NCBI RefSeq assembly: GCF_901709675.1
Contig: NC_051090.1
Coordinates: 6,279,842-6,343,841, forward strand
Reading direction: 5' to 3'
Source of the DNA: Syngnathus acus
Taxonomy: Eukaryota > Chordata > Actinopteri > Syngnathiformes > Syngnathidae
Length of the DNA stretch: 64,000 nt
The translations under genes and the position numbers were made by a program. Shown one piece after another: positions 1-11,700 of the stretch. Position 1 is the first letter of the stretch. Every line of letters starts with the position of its first letter. The notes under the pieces are model-generated. The model did not search any database. It was not told the origin of the DNA and saw only the letters and a list, made by a program, of their open reading frames with translations.

Positions 1-124
1 CTACCTCGCATTTTTCTTCTGTCTTTAATCACATCTTCATTTTTCTCCTTTCTTTCCCTCCCCCTCCACGCACGCTTCTTCTCCGCATTGTTCTTTTGCA
101 TTATTCCCACCATCCACCTATTAG

Positions 125-3100
125 ATTCCTGACTAAGCGGGAGCAGCAGTTGATGCAGCGGCGTCATCATGCTGAAGAGCTGCTGCAGTGGAAAAAGCGG
201 CTCGATCAAGAGGAGGCAGAGGTCCGGAGGATAGAAAAAGAGGCCCTGGCTAGTTGGGGCGCTGGCGGTGTCACATCGGAAAGTCGGAGCAAGTCAATCT
301 CTGAAATTATCCCCAAATCCAGTCACCATCGAAACTCGGAACCAAAAGCCATCGGTGAGAAAGTTGATCAAATTCTTTAATTGTGAAATAAATGACTTTA
401 TACTAATATCATTAATGTGTTTTTTTTATTTTCAGGGTATGTGACCGAGGATGATTATTCCTCAGCAGCATCCGAGTGCAGCATCCACACAGAAGGTCCC
501 TTGCAGGAATCAAGAAGTCCATCCTCAGCACCACCTGGATCAGTGGCTGAAATGACGCTTGCCTCGAACCCGAGCAGCCCTACAAATTACATTGAGGACT
601 TTGCTGCTTCACTCACACTCAGCAAACAGGTTTGCAAGTCGCTACTCTAAGGTGGTCCATAAAAATGTTGTTACTCACAGTTGCTGCTCACTGATATTGT
701 CATCTTAAAATAATAAACTAAATTGTCATATCCTCTTTTTAGTCTTCTCCAGTCAAAGGCAGCCACAATCGTGCCTCTCCCTCTGATATCAAGAGTGCGA
801 GCAAGATGCAGCTTCACTCTCCACACCAAATATCCAAGCAGGCCGCAAATAAGGGCACGGAAACGCCTATGGCTTCACAGACCGGTGAGTTTGATAACAA
901 CACAACTCAGTTGTGTTAGAATTGCAAGCTGAGCCCAATATGAGAGCTTTACTGTCGCACCAAGAAGTAGGAAGAGGGTAAACGGAAAAAGGTGAACATA
1001 AAGAAGCTGCCTAGCTTGCACTGTGTAGTCAGTTGCAATGTGATGCTGCAAGCAATTTCCACTGTGCAGCAGGAAAAGAGATCACAAAGTGCTTCACTTG
1101 GTACAATAAAAAAAAAAAACAACAACGATGTGGTTAAATCAACAAACTCAATTGATAAAGAAACCCTAAATGAGTTTCTATTGCACATGTTTGACAAGCC
1201 GCTTAAAAGTGAACTTTAGACATAAAGAAAACATAAACTAAATCCCCAAATAATTGGGTTTAAGTTTGAGTGTGCCCAAGTTGGATTACACGTTGCTAAT
1301 CACTGAGGTCTGATTTTGCTCACACATTCTGTGATGTATTTCTTTTCCCTTCCGTTTGCTTTTTCAGAGCCCATTTCAGAGCAGAGTGACATAGAGAGCC
1401 GTATCAAGGCCCTGAAACAGGAGCTGAGGAAGCGCAAGTCAATGGCGAGTCAGCTCAAAAGGGAGCAGAAGATGAGGCAGAAGGAACGCCTGAAGGCACA
1501 AGAGGCCAGCCTGCTGAAACAACTGGAGGTAAACATTGGACATTTTCTTCCGGTTTGCCATTTGTGTTTGTCTTATTATTTGTGTCTTCTCTTTTTTTTT
1601 TTCAGACCTATGACAACTACATTGGAAAAACTAAGGCAGAACTCAACAAAGAACCTGTGCCATCACCTCATAGCAAGTCTCCGAAGAAAGATCCCACCTT
1701 AGCTGCAGATCAATCTGGCCCCTTGTCTCCCATCAGGTACTACGAAATGATAATCGATTGACACCTGTGAGAAACTGAAATCATAATATTTTCAGGTCTG
1801 AAACCAGTGAAGTATCTACTGTGGGGCCAACCAGCGATTCATCACTCCACCAAAGTATGGTTTTCTCCTCTCGTAATTGTTTTTGGATGCCATACGAAGT
1901 ATTTTGACTCCAAGTGTCTCTCCTTTTATTTAGATCTTAGCAGATCTACCTCGGCACCTGAAGAGCTCAATGTTGAAGTGGTGTCTCCTTCCCCTGTACG
2001 TGACGCCCCTGATTTCCTGACCTCGGGTCACGACAGGTTTCACTCACCAGACTCTACTTTAAGACCTTCTACCAAGTCCCAAATAATAGAGTCTGAGAAG
2101 GATGACACTGTTTTGGAATCGCATTCTGCTGCAGTGGACCTCATCGCTCACACCAATGATAAGCCCCCATCAGATCACTCCTGTAGGCTACACTTGGATG
2201 TCATTTCCTCTGCAAAGGAGGCAACGATAAGGGATGTCCAGGCTTCTTCTCTGACAGATTACCAAGATGACTTTGAATCAGCACTTTCGTCACCTAGAAA
2301 AGAGCAGCACATTTCCAAGCCGGACTCTGTTTCTGAAATCAGGGAGAGCAGTCAAGATGAAGAGATTGAAGAGGAAATTGCTGAAGACTTGAGTCACTCT
2401 TCAGTTGCTAGTGGTGAAAGCCACGAATCTGGACGACTACTCGATCTTCAGAAAACTGAAGACTCTAACAATGATAATCAGAGCATTCATTCCATCTCCC
2501 CAGCACCCATCGCTGAATCTCATAGCCCACTACCTCCGACTATTGATGAAATGCCAAGTTTCAACGTCGGAGACCGTGTTCTCGTCGGTAACGTCCAACC
2601 TGGGACACTACGATTCAAAGGTTCAACCAGCTTTGCTGGAGGTTTTTGGGCCGGTGTGGAGTTAGACAAATCTGAGGGGAGCAATTGTGGCACCTACAAT
2701 GGAGTCGTATACTTTGAGTGCCAAGAACGTCATGGGATCTTTGCTCCTCCTGAAAAGATCAGCCATCTGTCTGCTGAGGTTGCGATCATCTCAGACGCCG
2801 CAGGACACGACAACTTGCACTCAAATGATGCGTCAGAGCCGCGTGAGGATGAACATAAAAGCCACGAGGATGTTTCAGAAAAGATAGAAATTCTGGAAAA
2901 AAGTGAAGAAACCTCTCAAAACTATGTCATTGTAGACTTGATAGTTAACCCGGAACTAAACCTCAATGACCAGGAAGAACCAAAAGCTGAAACTCACCTC
3001 GAAAATCACAACCAGTCCACGCCACAGAATGAACTGGAGATAAGGGACACACTCCAGAAAGAAAATGTGCTTGACCAGTACTTGCCACCAAGTAGTCCGG

Positions 3101-4970
3101 AATTTGATATAGTCGAGAAGGACGAGTCTCTTGACCAGTCCACATCAACAAACAGTCAGGAGATTTCTGCAGCAGCAGAGAAAGAAGAGGTGAGCTCAGA
3201 TAACCAGTTGATAGTTTCTGAGGTTTCCCAGGAAGCTGGTGATCACAAGGATGTGCAGAAGGAGAGAATTTCTTCAGTCACTTTAGCCGACAAACTACTG
3301 AATAACTTTGTGATTGACACCGTTCAGCATTTGGTTCAGATTAAAAAGGCCAAAGAGCAGAAAATCGAAGCTTCCAATCAGATCAGTGAAGACATCGTCT
3401 TGGAATCAGAGGAACAAGGGCGTGTTTCATTATTGGAACCTCATGATGGACTATCTTCCGAGCCGTCCTCGCCAGAGTTTTGTAATCGACCGGTGAGTCA
3501 AATTCGTCAATTAATTTTTCCCTCAAACCAAAATCCAGTGTTATCCCGATAATCCTGTATCTAATTTATCTGAAAAAAAAATAGATGAATGTTTAAAAGC
3601 AATTTTCTTTTCCTACAGGAAAGTCCGATTTTGGGGGCTAGTGGGCAAGAAGAGCTTGTTAAGCGACTGGCTGAGCTGGAACTGAACCGTGATCTGCTGG
3701 ACGAGCTAGGCGACGATCAGGATTGGTTTGATGAGGACTTTGGCCTCAGCTCACGTAGGGAACAGCAGAGACTCCAACAGAAGCACAGGGACAAAGAGAC
3801 AAAACTCGGCGCGGGAAGTTCTGCCTCCTCGGCTGAAGATACCCTAAGAGGATTGGCATCGCACCCAGATGGAGACCAGTCAGCGAAGACGCCACCAAGA
3901 CCCGCACTCCCTCTTCCACTACCCCCTAAAGTGCCAGAACCTGTCATGGTGGTGCCCCACTCAGTCGGCGAGGTCGAAAAGATGGTCCATTCTGCCATTC
4001 AGGAGATCTGGGAGAGCTGTGGCCTTACAAAAGAAGGAAACGTTTCACTATCACACATGACCCGCCCCAAACCTTCCCAAGAGTTTTTCAGTGTTGAGGA
4101 CATCACCGACGACACGGAGGCCATCGCCATCCGCAGCTACAAAATGGTGAGAACACGCGTAAAAGTTTTAAATGGTTTATGGGCAGATGCAGCTAACACT
4201 TTAGAATAGGTACAATCAAACAACAAACAATTGTATACAAACAAATAGATAACCAAAACACCTGCATTCCAAAAGGCTGTGTATGACCTGACATGGGAGA
4301 TCCTCCAGGACATCTATGCTGAAGACCCCAATGCCAACCAGCCTGAGTGGGTCAAGCCGCAACGAATCAGGCCCGCCTTTTCCCACAGAGTCAAGACACC
4401 AGGAGACATCAATAAAGTGCAGGTATGATTTGAACGTCTCCAAATCACCACCACACACTCAAAACTGCCAAATATCTAATCATGCCTATTGTTCAGGAAT
4501 TTGTCACAGAAGAAGTTCTGAAACTTTACGGTTTGGCCAAAAACAAGAGTAAAAAGTCCGACTGGCAGAAGATGTTGAAATTTGGCCGAAAGAAACGAGA
4601 CAGAGTTGATCAACTACTGGTAAGGACACACAATTACATTACAGCACCACGGAAGTTTTACATCACATGCGTACAGCTCTTAAAGTTTTGCGCTCAAGTG
4701 AGAATATCTTACAAACATTCATATGTCATATGTGTCCACATCAACACCTCCTTTGCTTTCTTAAAAAGAGACTTGAACACCGGCCAACTTCTGCTCTGTG
4801 TATTCCGCGTGCAGGTAAAGGATCTCCACGAGGAGGAGGCTCAGTGGGTCTGCTACGAAGAAGACGAGCTGTCAGTCAAGATGCAACTGGCGGACAGCAT
4901 CTTCGACTTGTTGCTGAAGGACACGGCAAACTCGCTCTGTCTCATCACGAAGAGGGCCGCCATCAGTTGA
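125..4970 (+). CDS. cep350: CEP350, C-terminal part (eleven coding exons; 5' end outside window)
   Basis: Centrosome-associated protein 350 anchors microtubules at centrosomes and centrioles. Exons read from splice sites and frame: 125-354, 436-629, 743-884, 1368-1528, 1606-1736, 1796-1854, 1934-3492, 3619-4146, 4276-4422, 4497-4619 and 4815-4970 (stop TGA). All phases join, giving 1142 complete codons before the stop. Seen in order: a basic, coiled-coil-like stretch (REQQLMQRRHHAEELLQWKK) in the first exon; a second Arg/Lys/Glu-rich helix in 1368-1528 (KALKQELRKRKS region); a long acidic Ser/Glu-rich exon with a CAP-Gly domain; then a conserved C-terminal region (AVYDLTWEILQDIYAEDP and EFVTEEVLKLYGLAKNKSK). 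Family knowledge: CEP350 has a C-terminal CAP-Gly domain and lies next to QSOX1 in vertebrates, as here. The donor after 629 (CAG|gtttgc) is weak but frame-consistent. The first acceptor (CTATTAG|ATTCC) is the least certain boundary. Confidence 0.95.
1934..3492 (+). CDS. cep350: CEP350 large exon carrying the CAP-Gly domain
   Basis: One 1559-bp exon, much larger than its neighbours (59-528 bp). The first 620 bp and the last 720 bp encode low-complexity Ser/Glu/Asp-rich, probably disordered protein. Between them, about 2560-2770, lies a CAP-Gly domain that begins FNVGDRVLVG and runs through the glycine- and aromatic-rich core GGFWAGVELD to GVVYFECQERHGIFAPPEKI. The groove motif, GKNDG in classical CAP-Gly proteins such as CLIP-170 and p150Glued, reads GSNCG here. 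CAP-Gly domains bind C-terminal EEY/F tails of tubulin or EB proteins; whether the altered groove does so here is not shown by sequence. Confidence 0.93.
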
Positions 4971-6645
4971 ATGTAATCCTCTTTAAATATGTACATGGGT
5001 GAAAAGCGTAATAGGGTTGCTGATAGACCAAAAAAAAAATGTGTATAGCAACCAAACGTTGGACTCAACATTTTAACATACTTTTAATTTCAGCAACTGA
5101 AATGTCACTGAACTGAAAGATGTCGACTGCTCTCAATCGGGACAGCACAGGAATGATCTAAAGTATTTTATTTATATTCTTAAAAAAATAATAATAATTG
5201 AATAGAAATTATAGTCTGCAATTGTATATTATCCTGTCAAGATATATAAAAAAAGGAGAATTTTAATTTTTTTCAAAGAAAATTATAAAAGCACAATTAT
5301 GAGTGTGGCAATAGACTGTCAGAGATTTAAGAGAAAGAAAAGAACATTTTTAGTATTTAAGACTCACAGTAATGATAAAAGTGTCCCACTTTTGTGCTGT
5401 GTGTTGATTGTAACTATCCATACAGCCTGCAAGTAAAATACTACTGATATCCTTTTTAGGCAATTGATTCTTAGTTGCTTTTGTTTACTTCTCTACAGCA
5501 GGTGTATGATGCTCTCAAGTGCACTACATATTAGCATACAGTGTGAAAGTGGGACACCGAAAAAAAAGATGACGTACTGTACGACGGTACTGAAATGCTG
5601 GATTTGAGCCCCCCCCCCTCTTTCTACAACAACACCTGCTTTTCTCAAAGCGAACGTTTGGTTAGCGCAGCGTCTCCTCATCCTCAGTGCTGCGAAACAT
5701 TTAACCAAGAGCTGCCGAGAACAGGTGACGACACTCAACATTCAGTTCAAGTGCCTCCTTTACGTTTTAACAACACTGTGTTTGATGGCTCAGCGTATTT
5801 TCCACCTCCCTTTTTCCAACTGCTGTAAACGGTCCTTTTGAAATTCTTCTACTCTTAACCGGTTTACCAAGTACAGCCTCGTTGACTTCAGTTTTGGCCT
5901 TATCGCTCCCGATATGTCCCTGTTTGTTTTTTTAACCTTCTTGTGTTTCTGTGCCTCAGCCCGATGTATGTAAACACAGTTGAGCGGTTACTATGACAGT
6001 ACAGAATGAGCACACCGTCTCCCATCACTCGTGATCCAGTAGTCTTTTTCTAGCTCATTATGGGTAAGAGAGCTCTTTACTTTCTGACATTTTAAGCTGA
6101 AGTGACCTTAACTTAAACCTGTTTATACCTTCAATCTTTTCTTTTTATATAGTCGCTGGTTAGATAATGTACCAAAAATGTGATGCAAACCATAACCCTC
6201 CCAGATTGTCTTCTTAAATCGATTGTATATTGGAGAAAATAACCTTCTCTGTTGTAACTATGCAGTGCTTCTTGTTGTAGACTGAACAACTTTTTTTAGA
6301 TCTACTATCATCTTGGTGTAGAGGGGAAACTTCTCTAAAGCAGAAGATCATGTAATATCTGGTCCTGGTAAGAGTTAAGTTAACCCCATCCCGCTAATTC
6401 CCCCCCCACCTTTTTATTTTTTTGAACTGTCAATAAATATTTATATTATTGTTCTGTGAGTGTGCACCAAGTGCACTTGGCTTGTATAATACTTTTATTG
6501 GGTGTAAATATCCAGTCAGTCCATCGGACCCACTTTTACTGGCTTCTCAGTGATTGTTGGCGAATGAACGGTTTACTTTGCAAGCATGTACATAATATTT
6601 GTAGACTTTGGAATTGTAAATAAAGCTTTGTTTGTAAAGCAACGC
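4971..6645 (+). other. cep350: CEP350 3' UTR with polyadenylation signals
   Basis: No coding signal follows the TGA. The stretch is AT-rich and non-repetitive, apart from a C-run near 5610. Two AATAAA hexamers are visible at 6432-6437 and 6619-6624. The second is followed by a GT/T-rich stretch (tttgtttgtaaag, then gttgcagtgttt), which fits a true poly(A) site near 6640. Two TGTAAATA motifs, matching the Pumilio consensus, lie at 6503-6510 and 6615-6622; the latter overlaps the poly(A) signal. The UTR end is inferred. Confidence 0.6.
6619..6624 (+). terminator. Likely CEP350 poly(A) signal AATAAA
   Basis: Canonical hexamer about 1.65 kb downstream of the CEP350 stop, with a GT-rich downstream element within 30 bp. 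It is the last AATAAA before repeat-derived sequence starts at about 7.16 kb. Confidence 0.6.
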
Positions 6646-7163
6646 ACTGTTGCAGTGTTTCATTAAAAAAAACGTGGATTGGATATTATTTCATTAAGAA
6701 AAAAAACTTGGTATTTAGTGTACAGGCTGTAAAATTCCCACAGCTTATATAGTTATTTGTGGTCCTAACACATACACTGATGCCCGTCTGTGACATGGCA
6801 GTGTTGACAATTAAATGTTATGTTTTTAAACATTAACCTAACAATGGCCTTAGAAGTCGCTAGATTAAATTCACTGAATAGTTTCCCTAAGCAAAATGAC
6901 ATTTAGAGAGTAGAAAATGTACTTAATTATTACTGAGTAAATGTAAATTACATCTTATTAAGGGCAGATGCTATTTTATGGATACTACGCTGCTCATTTT
7001 TATTGGAACGAAAATATTTTTTACCACTAGAGGGCTCTGAATGCCATGATTTAAAAATACTCTGCCTTTTTTTTTTAGATAAATTCTTTTCACCCAACAA
7101 TCCAAGATTCTAGCGACAAAGTGAGTACTATGTTATTTTTGAAAGTATTAAATTCAATGGATA

Positions 7164-7582
7164 TAGAAAGTCCACACACCCTTCCTTGTACTAATGCTGA
7201 TTTTTGTGATACAGTATATGATCAATCATTTCAAAACTTTTTTCACCAATAACCAGTACAATATATTTGAAGAAAAAATATACAGACGGTTGTTTTGTTT
7301 GGTTTTATTTTGTTTTGTATTATTTGTTTTGATTTGTTCTAAGAGGGAAAGTAAATCCAAACTAGAGGACTAATGTGGTTCCACAAGTGTGCACACCCAT
7401 TTGCAATTTGGTATGTGGCTGTGTCCAGTATGTACCAGTCAACCTCAAACTTTTGTTACACGGGAGTCAGCATTTATTTTTATCAAGTGAATTGTACAGT
7501 TTGTACCTCACATTGATGGGAGGGAAAACTCTGACATTTATCACAAAACAGGCAATTGAAACTAGGGTGTGTAGACTTTCTA
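7164..7582. mobile_element. Non-autonomous DNA-transposon relic with 19-bp terminal inverted repeats
   Basis: The left end TAGAAAGTCCACACACCCT (7164-7182) is the reverse complement of the right end at 7564-7582 except for one base. The element is 419 bp with no coding capacity. No clear target-site duplication is visible, although TA flanks the left end. The inner motif at about 7380-7400 (ccacaagtgtgcacaccc) recurs near 43.86 kb. Similar termini are, to my knowledge, widespread in fish genomes. The family name cannot be given without a library search. Confidence 0.6.
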
Positions 7583-8486
7583 CCGTTGATCTAATATAGC
7601 CTACACACACACACGACAACCTTGAAGTGGAGATGACTGGTTGGGGGACACAATTTGTCATTGCTGGTCTTCATCACCTTTCCAATTTTATAAAACCAAA
7701 TTGATGTTATGAAAAGACTGGTGGAAAATGTCAAGAGCTGCTGGTACATAGTGTTGCAGCAATAGTGCACGTCAACAAATAACAAACCACTTGTTTGTGA
7801 AGCTGTCTTATCACGATCTGTACTTGATAACCTTTATCGCATACAAATAACAAAAAAAATAGGTTGCATTTTCACCTCACAAAACACCTTTGACCATTCC
7901 CAGGGGGTTGAGTGTTATCGTGTGTGTGCTGTATTTTTCTTTTAGATTTTTAATCTTGTTTTTAATCAACTGTGCAAATACAAGTAAACTTGCCTCGAAT
8001 AAATCACAAAAAAAATAAAATATAGGTATAGAAAGCAACTCAGACTACTGTCAATATTCTCCCTCATAATCTTTGGGACTCACTAACCTGTATAACACAG
8101 TTGACACAATTAAGTGACAGTGGCTGTTCAATTGTATTCAACTTTTTAATACACCACATTTGCAGTTAAGGTTTTAAGAGCTGTTTATTTTTGAAGACAT
8201 TCAATTTGTCCATAGTGTTGCATTTGGTTGTGATAAATAAAAAAAACACCATGATAATATAGTATTTAAAAGAATAAAATTCAAGTTAAAAATCCGAACA
8301 CTCGCTTTTATTTTGAAATGTTCCGTGTAGTTTCCGGGTTCTTATTTTGAAACAAAAATATGGCTGCCTGTGTATTTCCGTAAAACATGAATACACTAAT
8401 AATGAAAGGGTGTAGCAATTTGCTGTTGTGTTAAAGTTTCTGGCATCGGAGGTCAACTCTGCGTTCGAGTGACACAACCAGGGAAG

Positions 8487-8775
8487 ATGGCGTGGCACTA
8501 CAACCGTGCCACGTCCCGTTTCAGCGGAGAAATCAACAAATATCCTCGACACGTCGCCATGCTCTACCTGACTTCTTGTCTGCTCCTGCTGTTCTCGGCG
8601 GCGGAGGCCGGACTGTACACGGCGTCTGATCAAATCGTCGTCCTCACCCCGGACAATGTTAAGTCCGTTTTGGTCAATTCTAGTTCGGCGATAGTGGTGG
8701 AGTTCTACGCATCGTGGTGTGGACACTGCATCTCATTCTCGCCCGTCTATAAACGCCTGGCGAGAGATATGAAAG
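8487..8775 (+). CDS. qsox1: QSOX1 exon 1: signal sequence and thioredoxin CGHC active site
   Basis: The first ATG (8487, context AAGATGG, a strong Kozak match) puts 24 mostly polar residues before the hydrophobic core. The second in-frame ATG (8559, GCCATGC) starts immediately before the core MLYLTSCLLLLFSAAEAG, which looks like an ordinary cleavable signal peptide. The thioredoxin motif EFYASWCGHC follows. The donor is AAAG|gttggt, and the next exon resumes in phase with WKPAVDLAAIDCA. The choice of the 8487 start rests on Kozak context only. Confidence 0.9.
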
Positions 8776-11700
8776 GTTGGTACCATACTAGCTGTGAACG
8801 ACAACCATCAGTTTATCGTATGTTATCGTTGGTTTATCGTATCTATTTTTATGGGGTTTTATATATATATTTTACTTCATCTGATCGTTTGTTGTGTTAT
8901 GTTATCTCAGCTGATTGTTTATGTTGTCACATCTTGCTATATGTTTTTATGTTTGTGTATCTTATCTCATCGTTTGTTATGATTTATGTTGTTGTATCTT
9001 ATATCGTAACACCCTCGTATGTGGTTAGGTTCTACACTGTCATTGTATGGCTGAACAAATCAGTCAAATTGACAATAATGTTCAATTTTCTAATCGCAAA
9101 AGCTTCCATTTGGCAACATGCAAATTGCAGGTTATTCATAATACAGCTGTAAATAAGGATTCTTTTAATTAAAATATTCTTTCCATAACTGATTATGATT
9201 CAGAAAATGTTGCTAGTTGTATTGCATAGTAAAACCATGTATGTAAATGCCTTATTTTTGATTAATAGATTGATTCATTAAGGACTACAGAATTTCTTTT
9301 TTAAGTGAGAGCAAGCAAAACTTTTTTTTTATTAGTATTTTACAAACATGAAGTGGTCTGTTATGTTTCATGACTTCCTTTAGGTAGCTAATGAGCTGAC
9401 TTTTGAGTGAAAGGCCAGGTACACCGTCCATTTACACTTTTTTTTTTTGTTCAATGGCTCCTGGTTGAAAAAGGTTCCTCGCCCTTTATTTACAGTATCA
9501 TCAACATTTGGGGAGTGCCTGGGGAAATACAATGCAATCCTTTTTGACTTGTGAAGGCTAATAATATAATGTCATTTGATGTTTTGTCTTTCAGAATGGA
9601 AGCCCGCTGTTGACCTGGCAGCCATCGACTGTGCTGATGAGAATAACAGGAAAGTGTGCATAAGCTACAACATCAGGGGATATCCAACTGTAAAGGTAAT
9701 AACTTAGTGTCCCCCTGCAAAGTTGCTAGTGAAGTTCCAATCTTAAAGTTTGAAGTCATGACTTCCGCCTCGATGCACGGCTCTCGTTAAGTTACAATTA
9801 AGCGGATGTGTTTTATAAAAAAATGTTTTTTGTAGTGTCATGGGTGGCAACCCTTTTCTCACAATACTGGGATCATGATCAGAAAGTGAAGCATCAAGTT
9901 TCCACTTCACACTACTATCAAACATTTTAAGTCATGCTACAAATATGGACCAAGACATGGTCGAGGAAAATGTTTATTAATACGCGTGTGAGCTCGTTGA
10001 TAGAAACCATGACTTCATCGTATCGGAGAGTGAAGCTTTATTTTTAATCCTGACACTACATTTTCATTTCTGACTGAACAGTTGTTTTTTTTTTAATTCT
10101 ATTTATCTTTTTTATTTACTATTTTAATTTAATAGATTGATTTTATTATATAAATTATAGTCTAATTTTAAAGTTTCTTAGTACAAACTTTTTTTGACCA
10201 CATGGTCTTAAAAATCTATTACACATCAGAACTGTAGAGGGCACTCAGGAGACATACATTTTTGTGATTTTGACATTTTTCAGATCCAACGGTTGACTAT
10301 TTCGATTTGCTTGCACCTCAGAAAAAAAATCGAAACATCAAAACCTTAGCCGCGCACCTCCTCGCTACTGTGCGCCGGTGAACTTGAATGGACAAAGGGC
10401 TCCTTCTTTCCCATTTCATCTGCAAGTCTTTTTAGACATTTGGGATTTAGAGGTCAAGCCAGGTAGAGTGAAAGGGGGGGTGGCTGTGTGCCAGCCAAAC
10501 TTTACACAACGTCACTTTGCTTCTCTCATGGCTGTGTGAGGACTGGCCGATTTGATCTCTCTGCCTCCTCGGCTCTCGGTGTAACCTAAAACTCTCTTGT
10601 TTCACCTCACAGTTCTTCCATGCCTACAGCCGGGAGGATTCTGCTGGAGAGACTTTAACAGGTATTCGAGTGCACACAGAGCCCATTCAAGGTTCCGTTC
10701 ACTGGCTGTCATTAGATACACCTGCAAAATATAAAGACATCCAATACAAGAGCATTTATTATTGTGGTTGAGGTTCAGGGTCCAGACTGCAGACTCCAGG
10801 TTGTCACATTTCACTCATAATGTTTGAGATTCTGCAAGTAAATTGGCTGATTTCTTTTCATTCCCCCCCCCCCATTATTTATATATTTATTATTTATTTT
10901 AATTTAATTTATTTTTATTTTTGTATTTATTTATGTTAATTATTTTCTGAAGATAATTTTGAGAAACTTCCTTATAATGCATGTGGCAAAATAGATGACC
11001 CAAATTTTGATGGCCTTACTTACCATCGGCCAATCCGATGTAAATTAAATATTAATGTCGTATTATTTGAGGCTCACTTTATGACCGCCGGCACTGTCTC
11101 AAAACAAACAGTAATGTCCAATATTTGATTTTCACTGACGTCCAGGTTTGGGGCATGACTCCCAAGCCTTCCGTCACCGCATTGTGGAGCTAATGGAAAA
11201 GCACCAGGACCCGTGGCCACCAGCCTGCCCACCACTAGAACCCACCAGGTAGATAAAAAAGCATTTATTGTTAAGATGAAAAAAAAAATACCCCTCTAAG
11301 AAATTAAAATAAAATTATAATAATCCTCCATGTCCGCTTTCCACTGCCAGAAAATTATAAGCCATCATCAATCTCATTGAAAAAGTCTTAAGGGCGCCTT
11401 AAGGCTGCCTTGTACATATTTACACAGATAACTGTGACATGCCGATTTGAATATTGACACAAGCTCATTAAAAAAATCTTAAGGGTGCCTTAAGGCTGCC
11501 TTGTACATATTTACACAGATAACGGTGACATGCAGATTTGAATGTTGACACACTGAGCAAATGGAAAACTGGAAGTGAGATTCAGTGACCATTTTTCTTC
11601 CGCTTAGTTATGTAATGAAAAGATGGATTTCATCCTCTAATATTCACAAAGATGTAGAATGTTTCCTCACGAGCAAAACGTAAATACGATTTTTTATCCC

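Noticed and set aside
4482-4970. 162-codon frame reading across the CEP350 intron between 4619 and 4815
   Set aside because: The intron interior has no family similarity and has good donor and acceptor sites; retention in frame (195 bp, no stop) is possible but unsupported.
8286-8726. 146-codon minus-strand frame over QSOX1 exon 1
   Set aside because: Antisense shadow of a real exon; no independent coding signal.
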